Shown here: positions 16,621-25,137 of the stretch, in pieces | Position numbering within the stretch: the stretch's first letter is position 1 | How the letters are laid out: each line of letters starts with the position of its first letter | Assembly: GCF_003234175.2 (NCBI RefSeq) | Contig: NZ_CP126257.1 | Location: 2,852,001 to 2,916,000 of the forward strand | Origin: Curtobacterium sp. MCSS17_007 | GTDB taxonomy: Bacteria > Actinomycetota > Actinomycetes > Actinomycetales > Microbacteriaceae | DNA: 64,000 nucleotides | Reading direction: 5' to 3' | Program-made: the position numbers and the translations under genes | The notes under the pieces: generated by a model | Told to the model about the DNA's origin: nothing | The model's database searches: none | Seen by the model: the letters and a program-made list of their open reading frames with translations, nothing else

Positions 16621-17495
16621 ACCGTCCCCCCGATCTGCTCGCGTCGCTGCTGTCGGCGTGCGACCGCGTCCGTCACGCGGATGAGCGGGAGGCTGATCAC
16701 GACGAACAGCAGGCCCGCGACGAAGTACGGCGTGAAGTTGTAGGTCTCGGCCTGCGCGATCTGCGCGCTCCGCACCGCGTCGACCGCGCCGAGGATCGAC
16801 ACCAGACCGACGTCCTTCTGCATGGACACGAAGTCGTTCATGAGCGCCGGCGTCACCTTGCGGACCGCCTGCGGCAGCACGACCAGCCGCAGCGTCTTCG
16901 CGTGGGACAGGCCCAGCGAGCGGGCGGCCAGGCGCTGGGACGGGTGCACGGCCTCCATGCCGGCGCGGAGCACCTCGGCGACGTAGGACGAGTACGTCAG
17001 CACGATCGCGATCGTGCCCCAGACCTCCGGTGGCTGCCGCGGGAAGATCCCGAGCCCCGGGATGCCGAAGCCGACCAGGTACAGCACGATGATGAGCGGG
17101 AGCCCGCGGAACAGGTCGGTGTACGCCGTCGCGAGCATCCGCAGCGGGAAGAACACCGGGTTCCGCAGCCCGCGCACGACGGCGAGCAGGGTGCCGAGCA
17201 CCGCGACGCCGATCACACTGAAGATCAGGATCCGGATGTTCAACCACAGGCCGAGCAGCACGTCCGGGAACGTGTCGATCGCGGTCTGCGGGTCGAAGAA
17301 CGACTGCTGGACCGCGGCCCAACCGGGGGTGTTCACGACGCCGAGCCAGACCACCGCGATCACGACGAGCGTCGAGACGACCGACACGACGACCGAGCGG
17401 CGGCCGCGCTGGCGGCGGTAGAGCCGTCGCTCCAGTTCGACCTGGCTCGGTGCGGGGGCGGCCACCGGTGCACCGGAGCCTGCGGGAGCGGTCAT
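16617..17495 (-). CDS. Polar amino-acid ABC transporter permease (HisM/GlnP type)
   Basis: Protein of 292 residues. A cytoplasmic N-terminal tail of about 30 residues precedes five to six membrane helices. The EAA-loop signature lies at AARSLGLSHAKTLRLVVLPQAVRKVTPAL. It forms the transmembrane channel, probably as a homodimer because only one permease gene is present. It starts 4 bp after the binding-protein stop and overlaps the ATPase gene by 4 bp. Confidence 0.95.
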   Translation of the reverse strand: MTAPAGSGAPVAAPAPSQVELERRLYRRQRGRRSVVVSVVSTLVVIAVVWLGVVNTPGWAAVQQSFFDPQTAIDTFPDVLLGLWLNIRILIFSVIGVAVLGTLLAVVRGLRNPVFFPLRMLATAYTDLFRGLPLIIVLYLVGFGIPGLGIFPRQPPEVWGTIAIVLTYSSYVAEVLRAGMEAVHPSQRLAARSLGLSHAKTLRLVVLPQAVRKVTPALMNDFVSMQKDVGLVSILGAVDAVRSAQIAQAETYNFTPYFVAGLLFVVISLPLIRVTDAVARRQQRREQIGGTV

Positions 17496-17499
17496 GCGT

Positions 17500-18321
17500 C
17501 TACTGCAGGACGGGGGTGTTCGTCTCCGAGGAGAGCCACTTCGTCTGCAGGTCGGCGAGCGTGCCGTCCTCCTGCAGCGACGTGAGCGCGTCGTCGACCT
17601 TGCTCGTCAGTGCAGAGTCCTTCGGCAGGACGAACCCGAACTGGTCGCCCTTGCCGTCCTGGGGGAACTGGGCCGACACGGTGCCGTCGTCGAGCTGCGC
17701 GGCCGACATGTAGAACGCGGTCGGCAGGTCGGTCACGATCGCGTCGATCTGACCCGACTTCAGGGCCAGCACGGCGTCGTCGTTCGAGTTGAAGACCTGC
17801 GGGGTGACACCGAGGACGTCCTTCACGGAGCTGATGCTCGTCGAGCCGGAGGCGACCCCGATCGTGTCCTGCGCCAGTGCTGCGACCGTGGTGTCGTCGG
17901 CGGCCTTCGACCCCTTCGTCGTCACCACCGCCTGCGTGGTCGTGTAGTACGGCGTCGACATGTCGACGGCCTTCTTGCGCTTCGCGTCGATCGAGAACTG
18001 CTGGACGTTGAGGTCCCAGTCCTTCGGCCCGGGGGCGATCGCGCTGTCGAAGGTGCTGCGCTTCCAGACCACGTCCGCCTCGTCGTAGCCCATCTCCTTC
18101 GCCACGGCGTACGCGACGGCGGACTCGAAGCCCTTGCCGGACTGCGGGTCGTCGTCCTCCACCCACGGGGAGTAGGCGGGCTGACCGGTCGCGATGGTGA
18201 GCTTGCCGTCGGTGACGGTGCCGTCGCCACTGCTGTCGCCACCGCCCGAGCAGGCGGAGAGGGCGAGGACGGCGACCGCGGCGGTCGCAGCGGCGAGGGA
18301 GAGACGGCGGGTGCGGGTCAC
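17500..18321 (-). CDS. Amino-acid ABC transporter substrate-binding lipoprotein (family 3)
   Basis: Protein of 273 residues. The signal peptide ends in the lipobox LSAC at Cys24, so it is anchored to the outer face of the membrane. The periplasmic-binding-protein type 2 fold is suggested by GKLTIATGQPAYSPW, DLNVQQFSIDAKRKKAVDMSTPYY, IGVASGSTSISSVKD and DAIVTDLPTAFYMS. It captures the amino acid for the adjacent permease; the ligand is not evident. It is the first gene of the operon. The gap to the upstream cupin gene (93 bp) likely holds the promoter. Confidence 0.93.
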   Translation of the reverse strand: MTRTRRLSLAAATAAVAVLALSACSGGGDSSGDGTVTDGKLTIATGQPAYSPWVEDDDPQSGKGFESAVAYAVAKEMGYDEADVVWKRSTFDSAIAPGPKDWDLNVQQFSIDAKRKKAVDMSTPYYTTTQAVVTTKGSKAADDTTVAALAQDTIGVASGSTSISSVKDVLGVTPQVFNSNDDAVLALKSGQIDAIVTDLPTAFYMSAAQLDDGTVSAQFPQDGKGDQFGFVLPKDSALTSKVDDALTSLQEDGTLADLQTKWLSSETNTPVLQ

Positions 18322-18414
18322 GGGCGGGCCTTCGTCAGGGAGCGGGGGCAGGTCGCAGTGTACCGGTGACTGGGATACCAGCGCGAAGCGGATGACCGCC
18401 CGCGACGCTGGTCG

Positions 18415-18909
18415 CTACGCCATCGTGAAGTCGTCGAACGAGAAGCCCGGGGACACCAGGCAGCTGAGGAGCACCTCGCCGTCGCCGGGCAGGGTCCGCT
18501 GCCAGACGCCCCCGCGCACGAACGCCTGCGCGTCGTGCACCCGGTGCCGTCCGGCGTCGGGGCCGAGGGTGATGCGGTCCCCGGGCTCCGGCGCGTCCCC
18601 GGACCCACCGAGCTCGAGCACGACGGTGTCCGGTCCGTGCCACATCCAGATCTCGTCGCTCGTCACCCGGTGCCACGCCGAGGACTCCCCCGGCGGCAGC
18701 AGGAAGTGGATGAGGGTCGCGGCGGGCCGATCCCCCGCCGCGGTCTCGACGGTCGCCGGCGAGGTCCACGTGCGGACGTACCAACCGCCCTCCGGGTGCG
18801 GTTCCATGCCGAGCGCCGCGGCGCGCTGCGGGACGTCGAGCCACTCGATCAGGTCGCCGCCGACGGTGCGGCGGGCGACCATGCCGGGACGGGGTGCGGT
18901 GTCGGTCAT
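18415..18909 (-). CDS. DUF985 / cupin-family protein
   Basis: Protein of 164 residues starting at ATG 18909, which overlaps the amidohydrolase stop by 4 bp (ATGA), so the two are translationally coupled. The cupin core is recognisable: HPEGGWYVRTW, ATLIHFLLPPGESSAWHRVTSDEIWMWH (candidate metal His and Glu), and VSPGFSFDDFTM. DUF985 proteins include sugar-epimerase-like cupins of unknown substrate. Its place in the SAM-cycle-like operon suggests an accessory role, which is inference. Confidence 0.85.
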   Translation of the reverse strand: MTDTAPRPGMVARRTVGGDLIEWLDVPQRAAALGMEPHPEGGWYVRTWTSPATVETAAGDRPAATLIHFLLPPGESSAWHRVTSDEIWMWHGPDTVVLELGGSGDAPEPGDRITLGPDAGRHRVHDAQAFVRGGVWQRTLPGDGEVLLSCLVSPGFSFDDFTMA

Positions 18910-20285
18910 CGTTCCTCCTGGGGACGAGCGGGGGCGGGGTCGTGGGCGGGGGACCACGGGTGGACGGTGCCGTCGCTGGCCCGGACGTCGCCGCGGACGA
19001 TCGTCGCGACGGCCCGGCCGGCACCGTCCTCGACGAGTTCGGCGAGCGCGTCGGGCACGGTCCGGGCGTCGACGTCGAACACGGCCAGGTCGGCCCGGGC
19101 CCCGACGGCGAGGTGGCCGGTGCGGTCCGGTCCGACGGCGAGCCCCATGGCGTGGGCGCCGCCGAGCGTCGCGGCGGCGAGCAGCCGCTCGTGCAGGTCA
19201 CGGTGCGCGTAGCCCTGCGAGCGGGCGATGCGGTGCAGCGCGGTGACGTCGGCCATCGGGTCGAGGGACGGTGACGACGACAGCGAGTCGGTGCCGATCG
19301 CGATCGGGCTGCCCTCGCGCAGGTAGTCGGCGACCGGCGGCGGGTCGAGCCCGATGACCGCGTTGGACCGGGGGCAGAGGGCGACCGTCGTGCCGCGGGC
19401 GCGGAGGAGCGCACGGTCGGACGCGGTCATGTAGACGCCGTGGGCGATGTGGCAGTCCGGCCCGAGCACGCCGAGGCGGTCGACGAAGGCCGTCGCACTC
19501 GCCCCGAACCCGAGCGCGCGCATCGCCCGGAAGGACGGCACGTTCGCCAGGTGCCAGTCGGCGGTGTGCCCGACCCCGTCGACCCCGTCGAGCCCGGGCA
19601 CCGGCCCGAGCGCGATCCGCTCACCCTCGAACGCCGCTTCGCCCAGGTGCAGGTGGAGCCGGAGTCCGCGCTGGCGCACGATGTCGGGGAGCTCGAGCAA
19701 CGGTGCGACGTCGAGCGAGTAGGGCGCGTGCGGCGAGAGGCCCGCGCCCGGCGTGGTCGGGATCCGCGCGAGCTCGTCGAGGACCTGGTCGCGACCGTGG
19801 GACTCCCACGCCGCGTTCTCCCAGTCCATGACCTCCCAGTAGGCGATGCCACCGAGGCCGTGCTGCTCGAGGACGTCCGCCGCCTCGATGTCCGTCACGA
19901 TGTCGGCGATGCTCGTCACCCCCGCCTCGATCGAGGCGACGGCCCCGGCGGCGGCCTCGGCCCGCCAGTCGTGCGGCAGCGCGTAGTCCTCGTTGAAGGC
20001 GGCTGCCCAGTCCTCGAACCCTGCGTACTGCCGTTGTCCGACACCGCACATGCCGGTGTACTGCAGGTGGGAGTGCGCGTTGACGAGACCGGGCAGGAGC
20101 GCGCCGCGCCACCGCCGCTCCGTCCAGGCGTGTCCGGCCGCGTCGAGCTGGTCGACCACCCACGACCGGTCGCCGACGTGCAGGATCCGACCGTCCCGGA
20201 CCGCGACCGCGCCGTCGGCGATCGGCGGTGCGGTCATCGGCACGACGACGCGTGCGGCGTGCACGACGACGGACCCCGCGCTCAC
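18906..20285 (-). CDS. Amidohydrolase, probable SAH/MTA/5'-deoxyadenosine-type deaminase
   Basis: Protein of 459 residues in the amidohydrolase superfamily, closest in pattern to S-adenosylhomocysteine/methylthioadenosine deaminases. Metal ligands are visible as HSH (71-73), HLHLGEA (His213, Glu216), CHIAHG (His282) and GTDS (Asp333), and substrate-side SPHAPYS carries His186. These enzymes remove the adenine amino group with a zinc-bound water, giving inosyl products. The gene overlaps the AhcY-like stop by 4 bp and the cupin start by 4 bp, so all three are co-translated. Guanine deaminase or another aminohydrolase is the main alternative. Confidence 0.82.
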   Translation of the reverse strand: MSAGSVVVHAARVVVPMTAPPIADGAVAVRDGRILHVGDRSWVVDQLDAAGHAWTERRWRGALLPGLVNAHSHLQYTGMCGVGQRQYAGFEDWAAAFNEDYALPHDWRAEAAAGAVASIEAGVTSIADIVTDIEAADVLEQHGLGGIAYWEVMDWENAAWESHGRDQVLDELARIPTTPGAGLSPHAPYSLDVAPLLELPDIVRQRGLRLHLHLGEAAFEGERIALGPVPGLDGVDGVGHTADWHLANVPSFRAMRALGFGASATAFVDRLGVLGPDCHIAHGVYMTASDRALLRARGTTVALCPRSNAVIGLDPPPVADYLREGSPIAIGTDSLSSSPSLDPMADVTALHRIARSQGYAHRDLHERLLAAATLGGAHAMGLAVGPDRTGHLAVGARADLAVFDVDARTVPDALAELVEDGAGRAVATIVRGDVRASDGTVHPWSPAHDPAPARPQEER

Positions 20286-21967
20286 GACGGGTCTCCGAAG
20301 CGGTGCGTGCGGACGTCCGGCTCGCGGTCGACGGGCTGCTCGGCGCGCGGGCCGGGAGGCGCGACCCGGCTCCCCCAGGCGGCGAGCGCCGCACGCGCGG
20401 TCACCTCGTCCACCGCGGCGTCGACCGGCACGACGTCCCGCTCGAGCTCGTCCCCGCGCTCGAGCAGCATGCGCAGGGCGCCGAGCTGCACGGCGAAGGA
20501 CAGGTCCATGACCTCGACCGGGTTGCCCTCCGCCGCGCTCGTGTTCACGCCGCCGCCGCCGGCGAGGACCACCACGTGGTGGTCGTCCGGCCAGGTGACG
20601 CGTTCCACGTGCGGTGCCTCGGTCGTCCGGACGGCACCGGCCGCCGCCGCGTCGTCGAGCGCGACCTCGTGGTCGACGCCTCCCGCCACCGACACGACGG
20701 CGCCGGCAGCACAGGCCCGCAGGACGGCGTGGTCGATCGTGCCCGCCACCCCGGTGGCGCTCACCACGAGGTCGGCCTCGCGCACGGCGTCGACGAGCGG
20801 CGCGACGGCGTGCCCGGCGAAGCGCGCCTGCAGCGCCCGGACCGGGTCGACCTCGGCGACCGTCACGTGCAGGCCGAGTGCGACGAGCACCTGGGCGACC
20901 CCCTCGCCGACGGGGCCGAACCCGGCGACGACGGCAGTGCCTCCCGCCCGGACCCGGTGCGCGACGGACGGGATGCCGTCCACCAGGTCGACCGTCGCGA
21001 ACACCGTGGACTGGCCCGTGCCGTGCCGGTTGTCGGGGAACGTCTTCGTCCTGGCGTCGTTCACCGCGACCACCGGGATGCCGAGCGTGCCCCGCTCGGC
21101 CATGCGCCGCAGGGGACGGAGGCCGCTCGTCGTCTCCTCCGCCGCGCCGAGCATCGTCGGCAGCAGGTCGGGACGTTCCTGGTGCGCGAGTCGGATCAGG
21201 TGCGAACCGTCATCGAGCAGCACGTGCGGGCGGGAGTCGAGCATCGTCAGGGCGAGCCGCCGCTGCTCGGCGAGCGAGGCGGTGCTGCTGGCGTGGACGG
21301 GCAGGCCGGCCGCGCGCAGCTCGTCGGCGACGGCGTCGTCCGTCTCGTCGGCGTGCGCGTACACGACGACGTCGGCTCCGGCGTCGCGGAGGAGCAGGCT
21401 GAGCACCGCCGTCTTCGGCTCGAGGACCATCGAGACCCCGACGCGGGTGCCACGGAGCAGCCCGCCGTCCCGGAGTTCCGCCGCGACGGCACGGGAGACC
21501 GGCATGGCACGGCGGGCCCAGCGGATCCGGGCTGCGGCGGCGGGGTCCTGCTCGGGCTCCCGGCCGGTGGAGACGAGGAACACGTCGTCCGACAGCGCGG
21601 GGACGGTGAGCACGCCGGGCCGGACCGGCGCGACCGGACCGAAGGCGTCCTCGTCGACCGCGGGAGCGTACCGTCCGGCGTCGACGACGACGAGGGTGGC
21701 CCCACGGGGCCGGTCGGCCTCGCGTTCCACGGCCGCGGTGGACTCCTCGGGTTCGCCGAGGCACCAGAGCTGGTCGACGGGCTCGTGCTCCTCGGCGGCA
21801 CGCGCGCCGAGGCCGACGAGCAACGCGGTCAGGACCGTGGCGTCGCCGGGGTCACCGCCGAGGACCCGGAAGCCACGGGCGGCGACGAGCAGGTTGGTCG
21901 CCGCTGCGAAGCGGCGGACGGCCGCCGAGGCCCACGCGGCCCGGTCGGGGTCGGGTCGCTGCGGCAT
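20282..21967 (-). CDS. Divergent adenosylhomocysteinase-like protein (candidate S-inosylhomocysteine hydrolase)
   Basis: Protein of 561 residues, longer than classical AhcY because of an N-terminal region of about 140 residues with no match I know. From about 145 on it follows AhcY: LDDG (251-254), EETTSGL (277-283), VNDARTKTFPDN with the catalytic Lys308, Asp312 and Asn313, NAD site VAGFGPVGEG (347-356), EVDPVRALQA (372-381), and GVNTSAAEGNPVEVMDLSF. Differences from textbook AhcY are at substrate-base positions: the LHMTxE/QTA motif reads VSMVLEPKTA (Lys185 where Glu/Gln is expected, Ser for His), IGHFD is lost, and GHP reads GNP. Since it overlaps the deaminase gene, an inosine-type base is a reasonable substrate; this is inference. 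Confidence 0.8.
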   Translation of the reverse strand: MPQRPDPDRAAWASAAVRRFAAATNLLVAARGFRVLGGDPGDATVLTALLVGLGARAAEEHEPVDQLWCLGEPEESTAAVEREADRPRGATLVVVDAGRYAPAVDEDAFGPVAPVRPGVLTVPALSDDVFLVSTGREPEQDPAAAARIRWARRAMPVSRAVAAELRDGGLLRGTRVGVSMVLEPKTAVLSLLLRDAGADVVVYAHADETDDAVADELRAAGLPVHASSTASLAEQRRLALTMLDSRPHVLLDDGSHLIRLAHQERPDLLPTMLGAAEETTSGLRPLRRMAERGTLGIPVVAVNDARTKTFPDNRHGTGQSTVFATVDLVDGIPSVAHRVRAGGTAVVAGFGPVGEGVAQVLVALGLHVTVAEVDPVRALQARFAGHAVAPLVDAVREADLVVSATGVAGTIDHAVLRACAAGAVVSVAGGVDHEVALDDAAAAGAVRTTEAPHVERVTWPDDHHVVVLAGGGGVNTSAAEGNPVEVMDLSFAVQLGALRMLLERGDELERDVVPVDAAVDEVTARAALAAWGSRVAPPGPRAEQPVDREPDVRTHRFGDPS

Positions 21968-22010
21968 GGGGCAATCGTAGGGTGCGCGGGAGTCCGCGTC
22001 GCGCCCGGCG

Positions 22011-22958
22011 TCAGGGCGCGTGCGGCGGAGGCGTGGTCTGCCACACGGGTGCCGCGGCGTCCCGGGCAGCGGCGCGGGCGCGGTCCACGCGCCGGTGGTG
22101 CAGCAACACCCCGACCAGGACGACGACCCCGACGAGCGTCACGACGAGCAACCCGACCACGTACAGCGTCGTCGCGAAGCCCACGAGCCCCGGAGGCACC
22201 GCCCCCGAAGCCGCCGCGGAGAACGGGGTGCCCGTCAGCACGAACGCGAGGACCGTGGACAGGGTCGCGTTGCTGTCCCAGAGCCCGTGCAGCACCGAGG
22301 AGACGACGTAGGCGGCCGGAATCGACCACGACCACCGGAACCGCGCGCCCCCTCGGGCCGCACCGAACAGCACCGCCCCGACGACCGCCGTCCACAGCAC
22401 GTGGCCGACGGGTGCGAGCACGGCCCGCACCACCTCGGTCTGCAGCAGCGAGTACAGGTCGATGCCGCGCTGGGTGATCGCGGCGTTGAAGGCGTACCCG
22501 GCGGACTCGAACGCGGCGAACCCGGCACCGATCGTGGCCCCGAGCAACGCCCCCTGCCGCGCGGTCTTCGGACGGACCCGCCACCCGACGACGACGAGCA
22601 GGACGGCCTTGACGAACTCCTCCACGAAGCCGACGACGACGAAGACGAACGCGCCCTGGCGGAGGTCCGCCTCGAGCAGCGACGCGCCGAGCACGCCGAG
22701 GACGCCGCCGACGAAGAACGCCGTCACGAGCTGCATCGTGCTGACCGTGCCCGTGACCCGCTCGATCACGAACAGCACGACCGTGAAGGGCACGAGGAAG
22801 CTCCCCAGCAGGATGATCGTCGGCACGAGGTTCGTGTTGCTCGTCACGACCGTGACGACGATCGTCACCACCCAGAGCACGAACCCGGCGAGCAGGGTCT
22901 TCCACCACCAGCCGTGGCGGTGGTGCGGGTGGACGGAGCCGTCCGTCATCGCGGTCAT
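22011..22958 (-). CDS. PrsW-family intramembrane metalloprotease
   Basis: Protein of 315 residues; start ATG 22958, or the second ATG at 22949. About eight membrane helices. The PrsW motifs are present: GFVEEFVKA (EExxK), GFAAFESAGY (FxxxE), APVGHVLWT (histidine) and SSVLHGLWDS (HxxxD), the proposed metal-binding set of this glutamic/metallo-protease family. It cleaves membrane proteins such as anti-sigma factors in other bacteria; the target here is unknown. It lies 43 bp upstream of the AhcY-like gene on the same strand and is divergent from the redoxin. Confidence 0.88.
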   Translation of the reverse strand: MTAMTDGSVHPHHRHGWWWKTLLAGFVLWVVTIVVTVVTSNTNLVPTIILLGSFLVPFTVVLFVIERVTGTVSTMQLVTAFFVGGVLGVLGASLLEADLRQGAFVFVVVGFVEEFVKAVLLVVVGWRVRPKTARQGALLGATIGAGFAAFESAGYAFNAAITQRGIDLYSLLQTEVVRAVLAPVGHVLWTAVVGAVLFGAARGGARFRWSWSIPAAYVVSSVLHGLWDSNATLSTVLAFVLTGTPFSAAASGAVPPGLVGFATTLYVVGLLVVTLVGVVVLVGVLLHHRRVDRARAAARDAAAPVWQTTPPPHAP

Positions 22959-23031
22959 GGCGCCATCGTGCTCCCCCGCCCGGCGGAGGGTCGCGGGAAT
23001 GTCCGATCGGTGCCGGACGTACTGTACGGAC

Positions 23032-23295
23032 ATGACTGATGCGACGTTCGACAAGGTGACGATGTTCGGCGCGGACTGGTGCCGCGACTGCCGACGCTCG
23101 AAGGCGCTGCTCGACCGCCTCGGGGTCGACTACGACTACGTGGACGTCGAGGCCGACCTGTCCGCCGCGGACCGCGCCGAGGCGATCAGCGGCCGCAAGA
23201 ACATCCCCGTCGTGGTGCTGCCGAACGGCAGGCACTTCGTCGAGCCGTCGGACGCGGAGCTGCAGGCCGAGCTCGAGGCGACCGGCGCGGTCTGA
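23032..23295 (+). CDS. Glutaredoxin-like protein (mycoredoxin type)
   Basis: Protein of 87 residues starting at ATG 23032. It has a thioredoxin fold with the redox motif CRDC in FGADWCRDCRRSKALL, followed by the cis-Pro region KNIPVVVLPNGRHFVEPSD. This fits actinobacterial mycoredoxin/glutaredoxin-like proteins that reduce mycothiol mixed disulfides. It is divergent from the PrsW gene with a 73-bp shared promoter gap, and has no obvious operon partner. Confidence 0.9.
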   Translation: MTDATFDKVTMFGADWCRDCRRSKALLDRLGVDYDYVDVEADLSAADRAEAISGRKNIPVVVLPNGRHFVEPSDAELQAELEATGAV

Positions 23296-23432
23296 GCACC
23301 GGCGCTGCGCCACCCGCTCCTGTACCTCCATACAAGCTGGGTGGACGCTGAGGGACCCCGGAGTTCAATCGGGACCCGACCACGACCGCGGGCACCCCTG
23401 ACCGCGGCACGGTCCGAACCAAGGAGGACACC

Positions 23433-23708
23433 GTGCTCGGTCTCATCATCAGCCTCATCATCATCGGCCTCATCGCCGGCGCCCTCGCCCGGCTGATCAT
23501 CCCCGGCAAGCAGCACATGTCGATCCTCATGACGATCGTGCTCGGCATCGTCGGATCGTTCGTCGGCGGGTTCCTGGGCTTCCTCATCTTCCAGCACGAC
23601 CCGATGGACGGCTTCTTCCAGCCGGCCGGCATCATCGGCTCGATCATCGGTGCCGTCATCGTGCTGTTCCTGTACACCCGTTTCGCGGGCCGCGGCGCTC
23701 GCCGCTGA
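23433..23708 (+). CDS. GlsB/YeaQ/YmgE-family stress membrane protein
   Basis: Protein of 91 residues. GTG start at 23433 is set by the strong AAGGAGG ribosome site five bases upstream. Three membrane helices (about 1-20, 28-52, 62-82) contain the family pattern GLIAGALARLIIPGKQ, GIVGSFVGGFLG and GIIGSIIGAVIVL. These small proteins of the transglycosylase-associated group are usually stress induced; the molecular role is not known. Confidence 0.92.
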   Translation: MLGLIISLIIIGLIAGALARLIIPGKQHMSILMTIVLGIVGSFVGGFLGFLIFQHDPMDGFFQPAGIIGSIIGAVIVLFLYTRFAGRGARR

Positions 23709-23849
23709 CCCAGCGCGGACACCGCCGCCGACCGACGTCGGGGGCGTCGGCACCCGTCACCCCGGACCACGCTCGTGGCCCGGGGTGACCTGCGTCCGGG
23801 GGTACAGGGCGCCCGGGCCGCACATGACCGGAGGCGTACCGTCCGCGTC

Positions 23850-24299
23850 ATGACCGACGAGAACGAACGCCCCACCCCGGAGGACGACGCCGCACGGCTC
23901 GGACTCGTCGTCGTCGGCGAGGCCGCCGCCCTGCACGCAGGGGACGACGGCGCGCTCGACGCGAGCGAGGAGAACATCCGCGAGACCATCGACAGCATGG
24001 TCGACGAACCGCTCACCCCTCGGCAGGAGGAAGTGGTGGAGCAGCTCGCTGCGGCGGGCGGCACGCTCACCGCCGGCCTGAGCGGCGCACTGGCGTCGAA
24101 GACCGGCGGCAAGGTCGAGGACGTGCTCGCGGGTGCCGCCCGCAGCGTCGTGTGGCAGCAGCGGCTCGCGGCCGAGCGTGCCGCAGTGCAGCCGGAGGGC
24201 GGGCACGGGGTCGGCAGCGAGCGCTCCGACCACGGCGAGCGTGAGGACGCGGGCGGCCAGCAGCGCCGCCGGGACGGCGACGGGCGCGACGAGGCCTGA
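23850..24299 (+). CDS. Hypothetical acidic protein, 149 aa
   Basis: Starts at ATG 23850. The N-terminal 110 residues are Glu/Asp rich with predicted helices (DASEENIRETIDSMVDEPLTPRQEEVVEQLAAAGGTLTAGL). The last 35 residues switch to Gly/Arg/Glu/Asp-rich sequence ending QQRRRDGDGRDEA, of different composition, so the natural protein may end earlier and the tail may be a late extension or frame change. No domain is recognised. Confidence 0.6.
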   Translation: MTDENERPTPEDDAARLGLVVVGEAAALHAGDDGALDASEENIRETIDSMVDEPLTPRQEEVVEQLAAAGGTLTAGLSGALASKTGGKVEDVLAGAARSVVWQQRLAAERAAVQPEGGHGVGSERSDHGEREDAGGQQRRRDGDGRDEA

Positions 24300-24334
24300 C
24301 CTCGTCGCGCCCGGCGGCGTGCTCTCGCGCCGGA

Positions 24335-24925
24335 TCAGTCCGCGGCGGACGCTTCCTGCTCGCGCGCCACCGCGCGAGCCGCTGCCTGACCGGTCGTCGT
24401 GCTCTTCACGATGTCGCTCAACGTGAAGCCGGCCGTCGTACCGAGCAGCGCGTCGAGTCTCGATCGCCTTCACCCGGAGCACGGCCTCGGAGTGCTGCGC
24501 CAGCGCGTCTGCCTGCGCCTTGGTCGCGTCCGCCTCGGCGTGACCCTTCGCACGGATGGCGTCGGCCGCGGCCGCACCCTCGGCACGGGACGCGTCTGCC
24601 GCGAGCTTGCGGGCGTCTGCCTCGGCCTGGGCTTCGGCGGCGACGGCCTCTGCGGAGATGCGCCGGGCCTCGGCATGGGCGCGGGCGGTCTCGACCTGGG
24701 CAGCCGCGGCCGCCTCGGCCTCGACCCGGGTCTTCCGCGCGTTCGCCTCGGCGACGGCGGTGACCTCGGACTCGAGCTCGGCGCGGCGGAGCTCGGCGCG
24801 CTTCTGGGCCGTGATCTGTTCCTGCTCGACGACGCCCTGCGATGCGCGGGCCTGCGCCAGCGGGCCCGCCGCGGCGGCCCCACGATGATCAGCGGGACCG
24901 CGCCGAGCGCGAGCAGGACTTCCAT
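24335..24925 (-). pseudogene. Disrupted coiled-coil protein, flotillin-tail-like, two frame breaks
   Basis: From ATG 24925 the frame encodes a hydrophobic start MEVLLALGAVPLIIVG. It then shifts at about 24860-24878 into another frame that gives a long Ala/Glu-rich coiled coil (GVVEQEQITAQKRAELRR, VAEANARKTRVEAEAA, and similar) typical of SPFH/flotillin tails. A second shift at about 24455-24465 returns to the first frame, which ends LLGTTAGFTLSDIVKSTTTG..ASAAD. One base seems lost at the first site and one gained at the second. With both repaired the product would be about 196 residues, without an SPFH domain. A run of 27 C lies two bases upstream of the ATG. Sequencing error, a decayed gene, or a deletion at the homopolymer are all possible. 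Confidence 0.6.
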
Positions 24926-24928
24926 GAT

Positions 24929-24955
24929 CCCCCCCCCCCCCCCCCCCCCCCCCCC
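24929..24955. repeat. 27-nt poly-C (poly-G on the minus strand) homopolymer
   Basis: An uninterrupted run of 27 C lies immediately upstream of the ATG of the disrupted coiled-coil gene. On the minus strand it is G27 followed by ATC and ATG. No other homopolymer in the window is close to this length. It could be a phase-variable tract or a sequencing/assembly artefact. Confidence 0.9.
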
Positions 24956-25070
24956 GTCGCGTCCGTCGCGACCGGGGTTCCGCATCCGTCGTTCCGTCGG
25001 GATCATCCCAGGAGCGCGGGCACGGCTGCGGCAGTCCCGTGTCCGTGGCTGTGGAGGACCGCCGGGTCGA

Positions 25071-25119
25071 CGGACGGGAGGCGCGGTGCAGGTCGGACCT
25101 GCACCGCGCCTCCCGTCCG
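25071..25119. terminator. GACGGGAGGC-family hairpin after nadE
   Basis: 24-bp perfect inverted repeat (25071-25094 with 25096-25119) around a single central base. It lies 18 bp downstream of the nadE stop on the minus strand. Both arms carry GACGGGAGGCGCGGTGC. Confidence 0.85.
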
Positions 25120-25137
25120 GACCTGCGGTGGTCGGGG

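Noticed and set aside
19440..21980. Long plus-strand frame over the amidohydrolase and AhcY-like genes
   Set aside because: Composition is Arg/Ser/Ala repeats typical of a shadow frame; the minus-strand genes have catalytic motifs.
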